A DNA stretch of 64,000 nt, taken from NCBI GenBank assembly GCA_016124455.1, contig WGNQ01000017.1, forward strand, positions 1-64,000. The letters are read 5' to 3'. The position numbers and the translations under genes are program-made. The number at the start of each line of letters is the position of its first letter. Position 1 is the first letter of the stretch. The stretch comes from Sideroxydans sp. GTDB lineage: Bacteria; Pseudomonadota; Gammaproteobacteria; Burkholderiales; Gallionellaceae. This document shows, one piece after another, positions 1 to 7,766 of the stretch. The notes under the pieces were generated by a model that saw only the letters and a program-made list of their open reading frames with translations, was not told where the DNA came from and did not search any database.

Positions 1-19
1 CGGCGCGGACGGCGGGTTC

Positions 20-458
20 GTTGTAGCTCCCTCTCTCACCCCGGATGAGCTACCATCACCGAGGCCGGCTTGCGAGCCGTCAACGAGTTGTAGCTCCCTC
101 TCTCACCCCGGATGAGCTACCATCGTGCCGCAATTTCTGCCCAAATGAACAACGTTGTAGCTCCCTCTCTCACCCCGGATGAGCTACCATATGGGGTCGA
201 TGACGCTAACCAGGTGCGCAGTTGTAGCTCCCTCTCTCACCCCGGATGAGCTACCATCCTGACCTACAGGGAGTTATGTATATAGTTGTTGTAGCTCCCT
301 CTCTCACCCCGGATGAGCTACCATAAGGCCGCGATCCAGGCTGCCATCGGACAGGTTGTAGCTCCCTCTCTCACCCCGGATGAGCTACCATAACTATGAA
401 CATATCAGCGATCTCAGCCTGGTTGTAGCTCCCTCTCTCACCCCGGATGAGCTACCAT
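20..458 (+). CRISPR. Type II-C CRISPR array, 7 repeats and 6 complete spacers
   Basis: Seven identical 37-nt repeats begin at 20, 87, 154, 221, 288, 355 and 422, an exact 67-nt period, and are separated by six unique 30-nt spacers. The array continues to the left, since bases 1-19 look like the end of another spacer. Each repeat begins GTTGTAGCTCCC and ends GAGCTACCAT. GTAGCTC and GAGCTAC form a 7-bp inverted pair within it. The beginning matches the known Neisseria-type II-C repeat, which fixes the crRNA sense as + (spacer followed by GTTGTAGC). The repeat pairs with the tracrRNA at 5167-5263. The last repeat is not degenerate, so the older end cannot be told from repeat decay. I saw no match of any spacer elsewhere in the window. 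Confidence 0.98.
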
Positions 459-473
459 AGGCCTGACGCAGAT

Positions 474-504
474 GCCCGCCCAGCTTAGGCTGGGCGGGCG
501 TTTT
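474..504 (+). terminator. Terminator of the CRISPR array transcript
   Basis: A perfect 11-bp GC-rich stem (474-484 with 489-499) encloses a TTAG loop and is followed by GTTTT. It lies 16 nt after the last repeat. The T run exists only on the + strand, so it ends pre-crRNA transcription rather than the convergent cas transcript. Confidence 0.85.
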
Positions 505-520
505 GCTTTCTAAAAATGGT

Positions 521-853
521 TCAGAACAGCAGCATTTGGTTGACCTTGATGGCTTTTTCTTGAAAAAGCGGCAGGCCGACGAGGAGTTTCATGCTGGCGA
601 ACTGCTTCTCGGTGACGCTTAAGCAACGCACTGAACCTTCTGGCGGCAGGTTATCCACGAGGCGCTTATAGTGCTTCTCCACTGCGTCGTTGCCATTCAG
701 GATGCGTCCATACACCGAGAACTGGATCATGTCGTAGCCATCATTGAGGAGGAAACGGCGGAACACGGTGTAAGCGCGGCGTTCCGCTTTGGTGACGACA
801 GGAAGATCGAAGAATACAAGCAGGCGCATGAATCGTCTTGTCTCCACACTCAC
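521..853 (-). CDS. cas2: CRISPR-associated endoribonuclease Cas2 (type II-C)
   Basis: A 110-residue protein with the Cas2 ferredoxin-like fold signature. The first strand LLVFFDLP carries the conserved acidic residue (D16 here), and DGYDMIQFSVYGR follows as in type II Cas2 proteins. Cas2 forms the core of the Cas1-Cas2 integrase that inserts new spacers into the array. It is the last gene of cas9-cas1-cas2, starting 3 nt after the cas1 stop. The start given is a GTG with a weak AGG before it. The ATG at 829 gives MRLLVFFDLP, with a GGAGA about 10 nt upstream, and may be the true start (102 residues). No separate terminator for this strand is visible. Confidence 0.95.
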   Translation of the reverse strand: MSVETRRFMRLLVFFDLPVVTKAERRAYTVFRRFLLNDGYDMIQFSVYGRILNGNDAVEKHYKRLVDNLPPEGSVRCLSVTEKQFASMKLLVGLPLFQEKAIKVNQMLLF

Positions 854-856
854 GAC

Positions 857-1762
857 CTAGCACTCCAGCCGATGTTGTTCCAGCCCAATGATGCTCGGCA
901 TTTCCAGTAGCGATTCACTGCCGCCATCGTAGATTCGGGCGAGGCTTTCTATCATGTGTTCGATGGCGGAAAGCACGGACATTTTGCCGCGCGGCATGCC
1001 CACATCCACGTTGAGCAGGCCCACCAGTGCTACCTTGTCTTCAGGATGCAGTTTGTCGTCGGCTTGCGGCATCATCTTGTACACGAATAAATCCACCAGC
1101 GGGCGGAATGGCTCGATCACATCGTCTGCAAGGTTGAAGGCATTCTGCTCGCTGGCGTGGAACAGCCCGATAGAAGGCATCAGCCCATGCGCTACCAGCC
1201 CGCGCGCAATCGTGCCGCGCAGCACCGCATAGCCGTAGTCCAGCGCGGCATTGGTGAAGCGTGTCTGGTCGCGGCGGAAATCGCGGCCATAGAGTTGCGT
1301 GAAGTGGAAGAAGGCTGCCTGTCCTTCCAGATTATCCGCATCGCCGGAACGCACCCGCCGCGCGTAGGAATCCAGCCTGTCCGCGCCGTCGCGGCCCGCC
1401 ATGCGCAGGCAGGCGGCCTGATTGGAAATTTTCTTGCGGATGATGGCAGCCCATGTTTGCTTGATGACCGGGCGCGGCAAATCGAGTTGCAGGCGCAACC
1501 AGCGCGTGGCGCGCGAATGCGGCAGGAAGGGGATGAACACGCCGCTGGGATGATGCGTGTCGCCCGTGGCGAACAGGCTGATGCCGTATTCGCCGCAGGC
1601 AGAAAGCACCGGATGGGTGAGCGTGATCTCGCGGTGGTTGAGCACGATCACCGCGATGTCCTCGAACGGCACGCAGGCGGTCTGCTCCTGCTCGATGGCA
1701 AGCGAGTAATGATCCCGCTTGAGCTTGGCGGGTCGGGAGATGACGACGCTACGCCAGGTCAC
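857..1762 (-). CDS. cas1: CRISPR-associated endonuclease Cas1 (type II-C)
   Basis: Cas1 is the metal-dependent integrase that, with Cas2, inserts spacers at the array. With the GTG start at 1762 the protein is 301 residues and begins MTWRSVVISR, as type II Cas1 proteins usually do. The expected metal ligands are visible: E146 (in DADNLEGQAA), H202 (GLFHASEQN) and E217 (DDVIEPFRPLVD). A CGGAG lies about 8 nt before the GTG. An upstream in-frame start at 1822 would add 20 residues coded inside the cas9 3' end, and I consider it spurious. The gene overlaps the cas9 stop by 14 nt, which suggests translational coupling. Confidence 0.96.
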   Translation of the reverse strand: MTWRSVVISRPAKLKRDHYSLAIEQEQTACVPFEDIAVIVLNHREITLTHPVLSACGEYGISLFATGDTHHPSGVFIPFLPHSRATRWLRLQLDLPRPVIKQTWAAIIRKKISNQAACLRMAGRDGADRLDSYARRVRSGDADNLEGQAAFFHFTQLYGRDFRRDQTRFTNAALDYGYAVLRGTIARGLVAHGLMPSIGLFHASEQNAFNLADDVIEPFRPLVDLFVYKMMPQADDKLHPEDKVALVGLLNVDVGMPRGKMSVLSAIEHMIESLARIYDGGSESLLEMPSIIGLEQHRLEC

Positions 1763-4700
1763 GGCGTTGCTCCGGCGGGGCAGGGTATATGTTGCCGAGG
1801 ACATCCACGTTGAATTTTTCAAAACGTTGAATGTTTGTTTTCACTCCCAGGTTAACCCATGTGCCTTGCCAAGACTTGCCGGTCGCAATGGCTTGATTAT
1901 TGTCATGCGACCTAATTGATAAGCTTGCCGTTGTCACACCTACACCAGCAAAATAACCGAAATATTCGGACTCCTTGTTTTTCAATTTGATTAGATCATT
2001 TGGGTATAGAGAAAAATGAAAATCAAAATTATCGTCAATCAAAGTCCATTCAGTTCTGGGCGTATTTGCGGTTGCAGCTCTGTCAGGTAGTTTGTTAGCA
2101 ACTGCATCGTTTACATAAATTGGGACAAGATAGAACTTGCCAGTCTTGGTAAATACATCCACGCGCAACATGCTGTCGTTTTTGGCAACGCCACCGCGTA
2201 TCGGAATGCCGGATAGCTTGTCTATCACCATTGTGACGGTGCGCACTATCGGGCCGATTGGGTTGCCGTCGCGGTCGGGTTTGCGTAGCGGGTTGTCGGT
2301 CGGGAACGCCTTATCCCCCTTGCCGTCATGTTGTTCAAGCCGCGCGCGAATAGCGGCGTAGAGTTTTTCGTTGCGGTGCGGATCAATCAGTTTGTCGAGA
2401 TCGCTCAACTTGAGACTGCTCAATGCCACCTTCTGCGTCACGCCGCCTTGGGCTTTCAAGCGTTCCGGCTGGCCGTAGATTGTGTCCTTGTGCGCCGCGC
2501 CGCTGTTGCGTCGTTGCGGGGCGCGCGAGACGAACAGGGGGCGTAGCGATTCGAGATGCTCCGGTGGGTAAGTGCCGAGCCGTTGCATTTCTTCGCGCAG
2601 CAACGCGCCATCATCTATCTTCAATCGTGCCTGAACTTCATCGCGGAAACGCGGCCACGGATCGGGGAAATGTTCTTGCAGGCGCTGGAACATCGCCGGA
2701 TTGACGATCTCGCCTGTCTCCACATCCACGAAGCCTTCGCTCACCTGATCTAGTTCCTTGCGCCGCGAATAATCGGACAGGCGCTTGACCATGCCGTGGC
2801 TGCACGCGGCAACCACTGCGGCATCAAGCGCGTGGTGGCGGTCGCTTTCTTCGCGCACTTTCATCAGCCCCCAGCGGGCGCGCAGGAACGAGGTCATCTG
2901 GCCGCTGAGCACCACGCAGCGTTTTGCTTCGCTGTCCCCATGCAGTTGCAGGTATTGCTCGACGTAGTTCTTGAAGAATTTGCAGATGTAACGGGTGTCG
3001 TTGAGATTGCGCTCTCTGAAATCCTTCGCTTCTTTTTCGCCAAAATCCTTGCGCAGTAAACGGTTGCGCTTGGCGAGACGGTAGGCTTTTGTCGTGTTGA
3101 CGAAGCCGACGAATTTTTGCCAGCGCTCGCTGTTGTCCGCGCCACTCAGGTATTCGTAAGGCGTGCGGTTGCCCTTGTTGCGGTTTTCGCGCGCCAATAC
3201 CAGGACGCGGTTGTTCTTGCTGTCGTCGAAGCTGCGCGAGTAGGGCAGGGCGTGATCTATTTCCACGTAGCCCGATTCAAACAAACGGTTCAGGTCTATC
3301 GGCTCGATGGAGTACGCGCATTTGCCTTGCTGCTCGCGATAGAGCTGCCACTTCTCGAACTCGCGGCCTTTGGGTGTACCCACGATGCTGAACTCCTGCA
3401 CGAATAAGGCTTTGTCGGTGGCGTTACGGTCGCGGTATTCTTCCTGGGCTTTCTTGACCTTGTTGCGTTCATCGAGGGGGCGCGATAAATCGCGTGCCAT
3501 TTCGATATGCACCGAGTGTGGCTGCTGCTTATATTTACTGATGAGGGCATTGACTACCTTGCGCGCCTGATTGAGTGCGCGCAGTACCACCGGGTTGCGC
3601 GGGATGTCCATGTCATCGTTGAACACCATGCGCCCATCCTTGTCGCGCCCGGAATAGAACGGCGGCAGGTATTTGTGTTCGCCTGCGCCGACTTTATGCA
3701 ACTGGCTGTGATGTCCGTACTCTGGAATGGCAGCAACCGCTTCGTCGTAGCGTTGCCCTTGTTCCATCAGCGGCACAATCCTGTAGAGAGCCTTGAGCGA
3801 GAGGTTGCTGAATTTGTCGAAGCGGATGTCGAGCAAGGCATCAATTATCTTCTCCGCATTCGGCAACGCCAGTTTGCGCAACTCCGTTTCAACTTCCTCA
3901 TCGTCTTTGTACACGCTCAACACTTCGGCAACCTTGTCGAGCAATTCGGGCTTGCTATCTATCGCAGCGACCGAGATTTGCTGCCATTCGGTTTCCAGTT
4001 CCTTGTCTTTCAGCGTTTTGTGCAGGGTCTGCCACGCAGGGAGCTTGATGAGTTTTTCGGATTCCGGGTCTTTGGTTTTCTCTTCTTTCTTCTGTCTTTC
4101 GCTGGGATAGGCTAATCCTGTGAACAGGAATGAGTCCGGCAAATATCCGGCTTTGACCAATGCGCTGCGCAATTGCTTGTAGGTGAAATCGCCGACCTGT
4201 TGGTAGGGCAGCGGCAAGGCGACACGCCGCTCCTGCTCATTCAGTGGGCGGGTTATGCCATCCACCACGATGCGCAGGTTGTTGAGGCGCGTCAGCCAGA
4301 CGTGGCGCTCGGCGGTGAAGCTGGCTTTGGGGGCGCGGTATTCTTCCTTCTCGAAGGTGCAGCGCCCCAACATTTTCAGCAGATATTTGCCTGATAGCGC
4401 GGGATTCTGCGCCCAGAACAAGCCGCTCTTTTTGTCGCCGTTGCCGAGAATTTCCGCTTGCAGTTTATCGCTCGCATGGGGATTGCCAAGTTCGCGTTGC
4501 CGCTTGAACAGCAGCGCAAGCTCATTGCTCAGCAAAACACGGGAGAGCGCTTTGCTGTAGTCGCCCTGCTTGTTGCGTTGCGCTTCGGGGAATTCGGCCA
4601 GCACCATTTCTGCGGCAGTGCGATAGTTTTTTTCCTGCATTAGCTTCTTGGTGCCAGCGAGACCTTGCTTGACCTTGCCGCCTTCGCTCTTGCTGTCACC

Positions 4701-5141
4701 CTCTGCGGCTTTTTCTTCGGCGCGGCTGATCCAGTGGAAGCCGCGATGCTTGCACAAGTGATAAATCACTCGCGCCCATTCCTCCGCTTCGAGCTTGCGG
4801 TCGAGCGCCTCCACGCGCAGTTTCCACAGGTTGGGTGTCTTGAAGCCCTTGGCGGGTTGTTGTTTGAGGATGTTCACGTCCGGGATCAAGCCTTCGCGCT
4901 TGAGCAGCCTCGCCAGCTTGGTGAGCCGCCATGCGCGGCGGCGCAAGCGACGGCGCATCAGGCGCGCAGTGCGGCGCGCGAGGTTGAGCGACTCGCCTTC
5001 CTTGGCCGTTTCCGCTTTGTCGAAGCACCGTACCCCAAGGTCAATAATGCGGTTTCCACCCAGCACCGCCCAGCCAACCGATGCAATGCCGATGTCCAAA
5101 CCGAAAGTCAGCGGGCCGTAATTTTTCTGCTTGCCTGTCAT
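1749..5141 (-). CDS. cas9: CRISPR RNA-guided endonuclease Cas9, type II-C
   Basis: An 1130-residue effector, slightly longer than Neisseria Cas9. RuvC-I is GLDIGIASVGWAVL with catalytic D16, followed by an arginine-rich bridge helix at about 56-75. RuvC-II is HIEMARD with E547. The HNH domain has YVEIDHALPYSRSFDD with H630 and N653. RuvC-III is RHHALDAAVVAAC with H770 and D773. All nuclease residues are therefore present. The C-terminal 250 residues should form the PAM-interacting domain, and their DNA is much poorer in GC than the rest. The start ATG at 5141 is preceded by GGGAGA. No csn2 or cas4 is present, which gives subtype II-C. The start codon lies inside the promoter of the divergent tracrRNA. 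Confidence 0.98.
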   Translation of the reverse strand: MTGKQKNYGPLTFGLDIGIASVGWAVLGGNRIIDLGVRCFDKAETAKEGESLNLARRTARLMRRRLRRRAWRLTKLARLLKREGLIPDVNILKQQPAKGFKTPNLWKLRVEALDRKLEAEEWARVIYHLCKHRGFHWISRAEEKAAEGDSKSEGGKVKQGLAGTKKLMQEKNYRTAAEMVLAEFPEAQRNKQGDYSKALSRVLLSNELALLFKRQRELGNPHASDKLQAEILGNGDKKSGLFWAQNPALSGKYLLKMLGRCTFEKEEYRAPKASFTAERHVWLTRLNNLRIVVDGITRPLNEQERRVALPLPYQQVGDFTYKQLRSALVKAGYLPDSFLFTGLAYPSERQKKEEKTKDPESEKLIKLPAWQTLHKTLKDKELETEWQQISVAAIDSKPELLDKVAEVLSVYKDDEEVETELRKLALPNAEKIIDALLDIRFDKFSNLSLKALYRIVPLMEQGQRYDEAVAAIPEYGHHSQLHKVGAGEHKYLPPFYSGRDKDGRMVFNDDMDIPRNPVVLRALNQARKVVNALISKYKQQPHSVHIEMARDLSRPLDERNKVKKAQEEYRDRNATDKALFVQEFSIVGTPKGREFEKWQLYREQQGKCAYSIEPIDLNRLFESGYVEIDHALPYSRSFDDSKNNRVLVLARENRNKGNRTPYEYLSGADNSERWQKFVGFVNTTKAYRLAKRNRLLRKDFGEKEAKDFRERNLNDTRYICKFFKNYVEQYLQLHGDSEAKRCVVLSGQMTSFLRARWGLMKVREESDRHHALDAAVVAACSHGMVKRLSDYSRRKELDQVSEGFVDVETGEIVNPAMFQRLQEHFPDPWPRFRDEVQARLKIDDGALLREEMQRLGTYPPEHLESLRPLFVSRAPQRRNSGAAHKDTIYGQPERLKAQGGVTQKVALSSLKLSDLDKLIDPHRNEKLYAAIRARLEQHDGKGDKAFPTDNPLRKPDRDGNPIGPIVRTVTMVIDKLSGIPIRGGVAKNDSMLRVDVFTKTGKFYLVPIYVNDAVANKLPDRAATANTPRTEWTLIDDNFDFHFSLYPNDLIKLKNKESEYFGYFAGVGVTTASLSIRSHDNNQAIATGKSWQGTWVNLGVKTNIQRFEKFNVDVLGNIYPAPPEQRRDLA

Positions 5142-5159
5142 TTTGTTCTCCCTGATAAT
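5131..5159 (+). promoter_or_regulatory. Predicted tracrRNA promoter overlapping the cas9 start codon
   Basis: A -35-like TTGCCT at 5131-5136 and a -10-like GATAAT at 5154-5159 are spaced by 17 nt. They predict transcription from about 5166, exactly where the anti-repeat begins. The element covers the complement of the cas9 ATG (5139-5141) and its ribosome binding site. Confidence 0.65.
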
Positions 5160-5166
5160 CCACCCC

Positions 5167-5263
5167 GTAGCTTATCCGGGGTGAGAGCCGTTGCTACAAT
5201 AAAGATAAAGTCGAAAGACTGAATCTGTATCCAAAGCCCGACGGGGAAACCCGCCGGGCTTTT
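5167..5263 (+). ncRNA. tracrRNA of the type II-C system
   Basis: Bases 5167-5187 are complementary to repeat positions 14-34 with one G-U wobble. A 5-by-5 internal loop (5188-5192) follows, then GCTACAA at 5193-5199 pairs with repeat positions 2-8. The block CCGTTGCTACAATAA is the same as in the known Neisseria tracrRNA. Downstream are a short AGTC-GAAA-GACT hairpin (5209-5220) and a terminator hairpin (5236-5245 with 5250-5259, GAAA loop, one mismatch) ending in TTTT. The RNA pairs with crRNA, recruits RNase III for maturation and anchors the guide in Cas9. It is divergent from cas9. The exact 5' end is inferred from the promoter. Confidence 0.92.
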
Positions 5264-5542
5264 CATTGGTTGCTGTAGATTCGAGATGAGGTGGCAGGTG
5301 TGTCTGGTGTACACACAGTAAATTCTTGAAACGGTTCATCCGTCCCCCTTTGGCGAAATCGACAGCCGAACAAAAAACCAGGGCGCTTTGCTTCTCGCTC
5401 TGTTCCTTACTCTCTCCTCGATTTTCCTTGCGGAAGGGCTGCGGATGCGCGTGGCGGCGCTGGTTGTCGTTGTGGGTGCAGCTTGGGGCGGATTGTAACC
5501 GAACTATCCGGATTTGTTTTGTGTGAAGCAGTTGCCAGGCTA
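5264..5542. other. Intergenic stretch between tracrRNA and the helicase gene
   Basis: I see no convincing gene here. Short reading frames lack a ribosome binding site and any recognisable protein sequence. A TGTGT...ACACA inverted pair lies near 5300-5318. The cas9 promoter on the - strand must lie here or inside the tracrRNA gene, but I found no good -35/-10 pair for it. Confidence 0.4.
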
Positions 5543-5551
5543 TGGGATAAT
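5543..5551 (+). promoter_or_regulatory. Extended -10 element before the UvrD-type helicase gene
   Basis: TGGGATAAT is an extended -10 motif ending 6 nt before the ATG at 5558. The predicted transcription start falls on or next to the ATG, so the mRNA may be leaderless. No good -35 is seen. Confidence 0.4.
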
Positions 5552-5557
5552 TCGCGC

Positions 5558-7717
5558 ATGAATTCTTTCCTGCTTTCCGGCCTCAATCCCGAACAAAGCC
5601 AAGCCGTCACCTTGCCGGCGCAATCCGCTCTGATTCTGGCGGGGGCGGGCAGCGGCAAGACGCGGGTGCTGACCACGCGCATTGCCTACCTGATCAGCAC
5701 CGGGCAGGTCAGTCCGCAGGGCGTGCTCGCGGTAACCTTTACCAACAAGGCGGCCAAGGAAATGGTGACGCGGCTGTCGGCGATGTTGCCGATCAACACG
5801 CGCGGCATGTGGATCGGTACTTTCCATGGCCTGTGCAACCGCATGTTGCGTGCACACCACCGTGAGGCGAATTTGCCGCAGACCTTCCAGATTCTGGATT
5901 CCGCAGACCAGCTCGGTGCCATCAAGCGGCTGATGAAAGCGATGAATGTCGATGATGAGAAGTACCCGCCGCGCGAAATGCAGTGGTTCATCAGCGGCAA
6001 CAAGGAGCAGGGGCTGCGCGCGCACGAGGTGGAGGCTTACGATCCCTATACCCGGCGCAAGGTGGAGATTTTCGACGAATACGACAGGCAGTGCCAGCGT
6101 GAGGGCGTGGTGGATTTTTCCGAATTGCTGCTGCGCTGTTACGAGTTGCTGCAACGCAACCAGCAGCTGCGCGAGCATTACCAGGCGCGCTTCAGGCACA
6201 TACTGGTGGACGAATTCCAGGATACCAACCCGTTGCAATACCGCTGGCTCAAATTGCTCGCCGGGCAAGATAATGCGCTGTTCGCAGTGGGTGACGACGA
6301 CCAGTCGATCTATGCCTTCCGTGGCGCCAACGTCGGCAACATGCAGGAGTTGCTGCGTGACTTCCATGTAGAGCAGGTGATCAAGCTCGAGCAGAACTAC
6401 CGTTCGCACGGCAACATCCTCGATGCCGCGAATGCGCTGATCAGCCGCAACCGCAACCGTCTCGGCAAAAACCTGTGGACCGATGCGCACAAGGGCGAAC
6501 CGTTGCGCGTGTACGAGGCGCCGACCGATTACGACGAAGCGCGTTTTATCGTCGAGGAGGTGCAGCAACTCAACCGCGAAGGCGTGAATCTTTCCGAAAT
6601 CGCCATGCTGTACCGTTCCAACGCGCAATCGCGGGTACTCGAGCATACGCTGGTATCGGCAGGCGTTGCCTATCGCGTATACGGCGGATTGCGCTTTTTC
6701 GAACGGCAGGAAATCAAGCACGCGCTGGCCTACCTGCGGCTGATCCACAACCCGGACGACGACACGGCGCTGCTGCGCGTGATCAACTTTCCCACACGTG
6801 GCATCGGCGCGCGCACGATCGAGCAGCTGCAGGAATCCGCGCGTATCCAGAATACGTCGTTGTGGGAGGCGGCGGCACGGGCCGGCGGCAAGGTGGCGGC
6901 CTTTGTCGGGCTGATCGAGATGATGCGCAACGATACACGCGAACTCCCGCTCCCGGAAATCGTGGACCACGTATTGCAGCACAGCGGATTGATCGCGCAC
7001 TACCAGAACGAGACGGGCGCCAAGCAGCGCGAGGCGCAGGAGCGGCTGGAAAACCTCAACGAACTGATCAACGCGGCCGCCATGTTCGTGCACGAGAACG
7101 AGGACGACAGCCTGACTGCCTTCCTCACCCACGCCGCGCTGGAGGCAGGCGAGCACCAGGCCGAAAGCGGTGCCGATGCGATGCACCTGATGACGGTGCA
7201 TGCGGCCAAGGGGCTGGAATTCCACACCGTGTTCATCACCGGGCTGGAGGAAGGGCTGTTTCCGCACCAGAACAGCCAGAGTGAAGACGGCGGGCTGGAT
7301 GAGGAGCGCCGCCTGATGTACGTTGCGCTCACTCGCGCACGGCGCAGGCTGTATCTTACTTTCGCGCAGAGCCGCATGCTGCACGGCCAGGTGAATTACG
7401 GCATGGCATCAAGTTTCTTGCGCGAATTGCCGGATGAGCTGCTGCACTGGATTACCCCGCGTGTGGCGGCCACGGCCAAATTTTCTTCTCCTGCCTATGC
7501 CGCTGCGGCGTATGGCACTTCATCCCCGCCGGTGCCCCGTCCTGCCGGCGAGGATGCAGCCTGGAAGATCGGCCAGCGCGTGTTCCATCAGAAGTTCGGT
7601 GAAGGCGTGGTGGTGGACATCAAGAGCAGCGGCGCCGACGGCCAGGTGCAGGTCAACTTCAAGCACGCCGGAACCAAATGGCTGGCGCTGGAGTATGCGA
7701 AGCTGACGGCAGTCTAA
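5558..7717 (+). CDS. uvrD: UvrD/Rep-family DNA helicase (DNA helicase II)
   Basis: A superfamily 1 3'-5' helicase of 719 residues that unwinds DNA in nucleotide excision repair and mismatch repair. Walker A AGAGSGKT lies at residues 28-35. The Walker B region LVDEFQDTN is near 220, followed by GDDDQSIYAFRGA, and the motif VI region VALTRARRRLYLTF is near 605. The C-terminal tail contains the GQRVFHQKFGEGVVVDI sequence typical of UvrD-type tails, which favours UvrD over Rep. I chose the ATG at 5558 because it gives MNSFLLSGLNPEQSQAV at the usual family beginning. The upstream in-frame start at 5483 would add 25 unrelated residues. The gene is convergent with the next operon across a hairpin. 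Confidence 0.93.
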   Translation: MNSFLLSGLNPEQSQAVTLPAQSALILAGAGSGKTRVLTTRIAYLISTGQVSPQGVLAVTFTNKAAKEMVTRLSAMLPINTRGMWIGTFHGLCNRMLRAHHREANLPQTFQILDSADQLGAIKRLMKAMNVDDEKYPPREMQWFISGNKEQGLRAHEVEAYDPYTRRKVEIFDEYDRQCQREGVVDFSELLLRCYELLQRNQQLREHYQARFRHILVDEFQDTNPLQYRWLKLLAGQDNALFAVGDDDQSIYAFRGANVGNMQELLRDFHVEQVIKLEQNYRSHGNILDAANALISRNRNRLGKNLWTDAHKGEPLRVYEAPTDYDEARFIVEEVQQLNREGVNLSEIAMLYRSNAQSRVLEHTLVSAGVAYRVYGGLRFFERQEIKHALAYLRLIHNPDDDTALLRVINFPTRGIGARTIEQLQESARIQNTSLWEAAARAGGKVAAFVGLIEMMRNDTRELPLPEIVDHVLQHSGLIAHYQNETGAKQREAQERLENLNELINAAAMFVHENEDDSLTAFLTHAALEAGEHQAESGADAMHLMTVHAAKGLEFHTVFITGLEEGLFPHQNSQSEDGGLDEERRLMYVALTRARRRLYLTFAQSRMLHGQVNYGMASSFLRELPDELLHWITPRVAATAKFSSPAYAAAAYGTSSPPVPRPAGEDAAWKIGQRVFHQKFGEGVVVDIKSSGADGQVQVNFKHAGTKWLALEYAKLTAV

Positions 7718-7721
7718 GCAG

Positions 7722-7755
7722 CCCGGTCATTCCCGCGTTGCGGGGAATAACCGGG
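7722..7755. repeat. Hairpin between convergent genes
   Basis: CCCGGT (7722-7727) pairs with ACCGGG (7750-7755), and ATTCCC (7729-7734) pairs with GGGAAT (7743-7748), with one mismatch between the two stems. No T run follows on either strand. It resembles the dispersed ATTCCCGCG-type intergenic repeats of betaproteobacteria and could act as a bidirectional transcript end. Confidence 0.5.
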
Positions 7756-7766
7756 ATGGCGAGGCT

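Noticed and set aside
20-458. Promoters embedded in each CRISPR repeat, as in Neisseria
   Set aside because: The repeat ends TACCAT, a poor -10, and lacks the TG of an extended -10. The Neisseria repeat ends TACAAT. Not strong enough to annotate.
5326-5526. A 66-codon + strand gene before uvrD
   Set aside because: There is no ribosome binding site and no recognisable sequence, and the composition is that of intergenic DNA.
5540-7384. A 614-codon open frame antisense to uvrD
   Set aside because: Long antisense frames are expected in high-GC codon-biased genes. The forward frame has all helicase motifs and the reverse has none.
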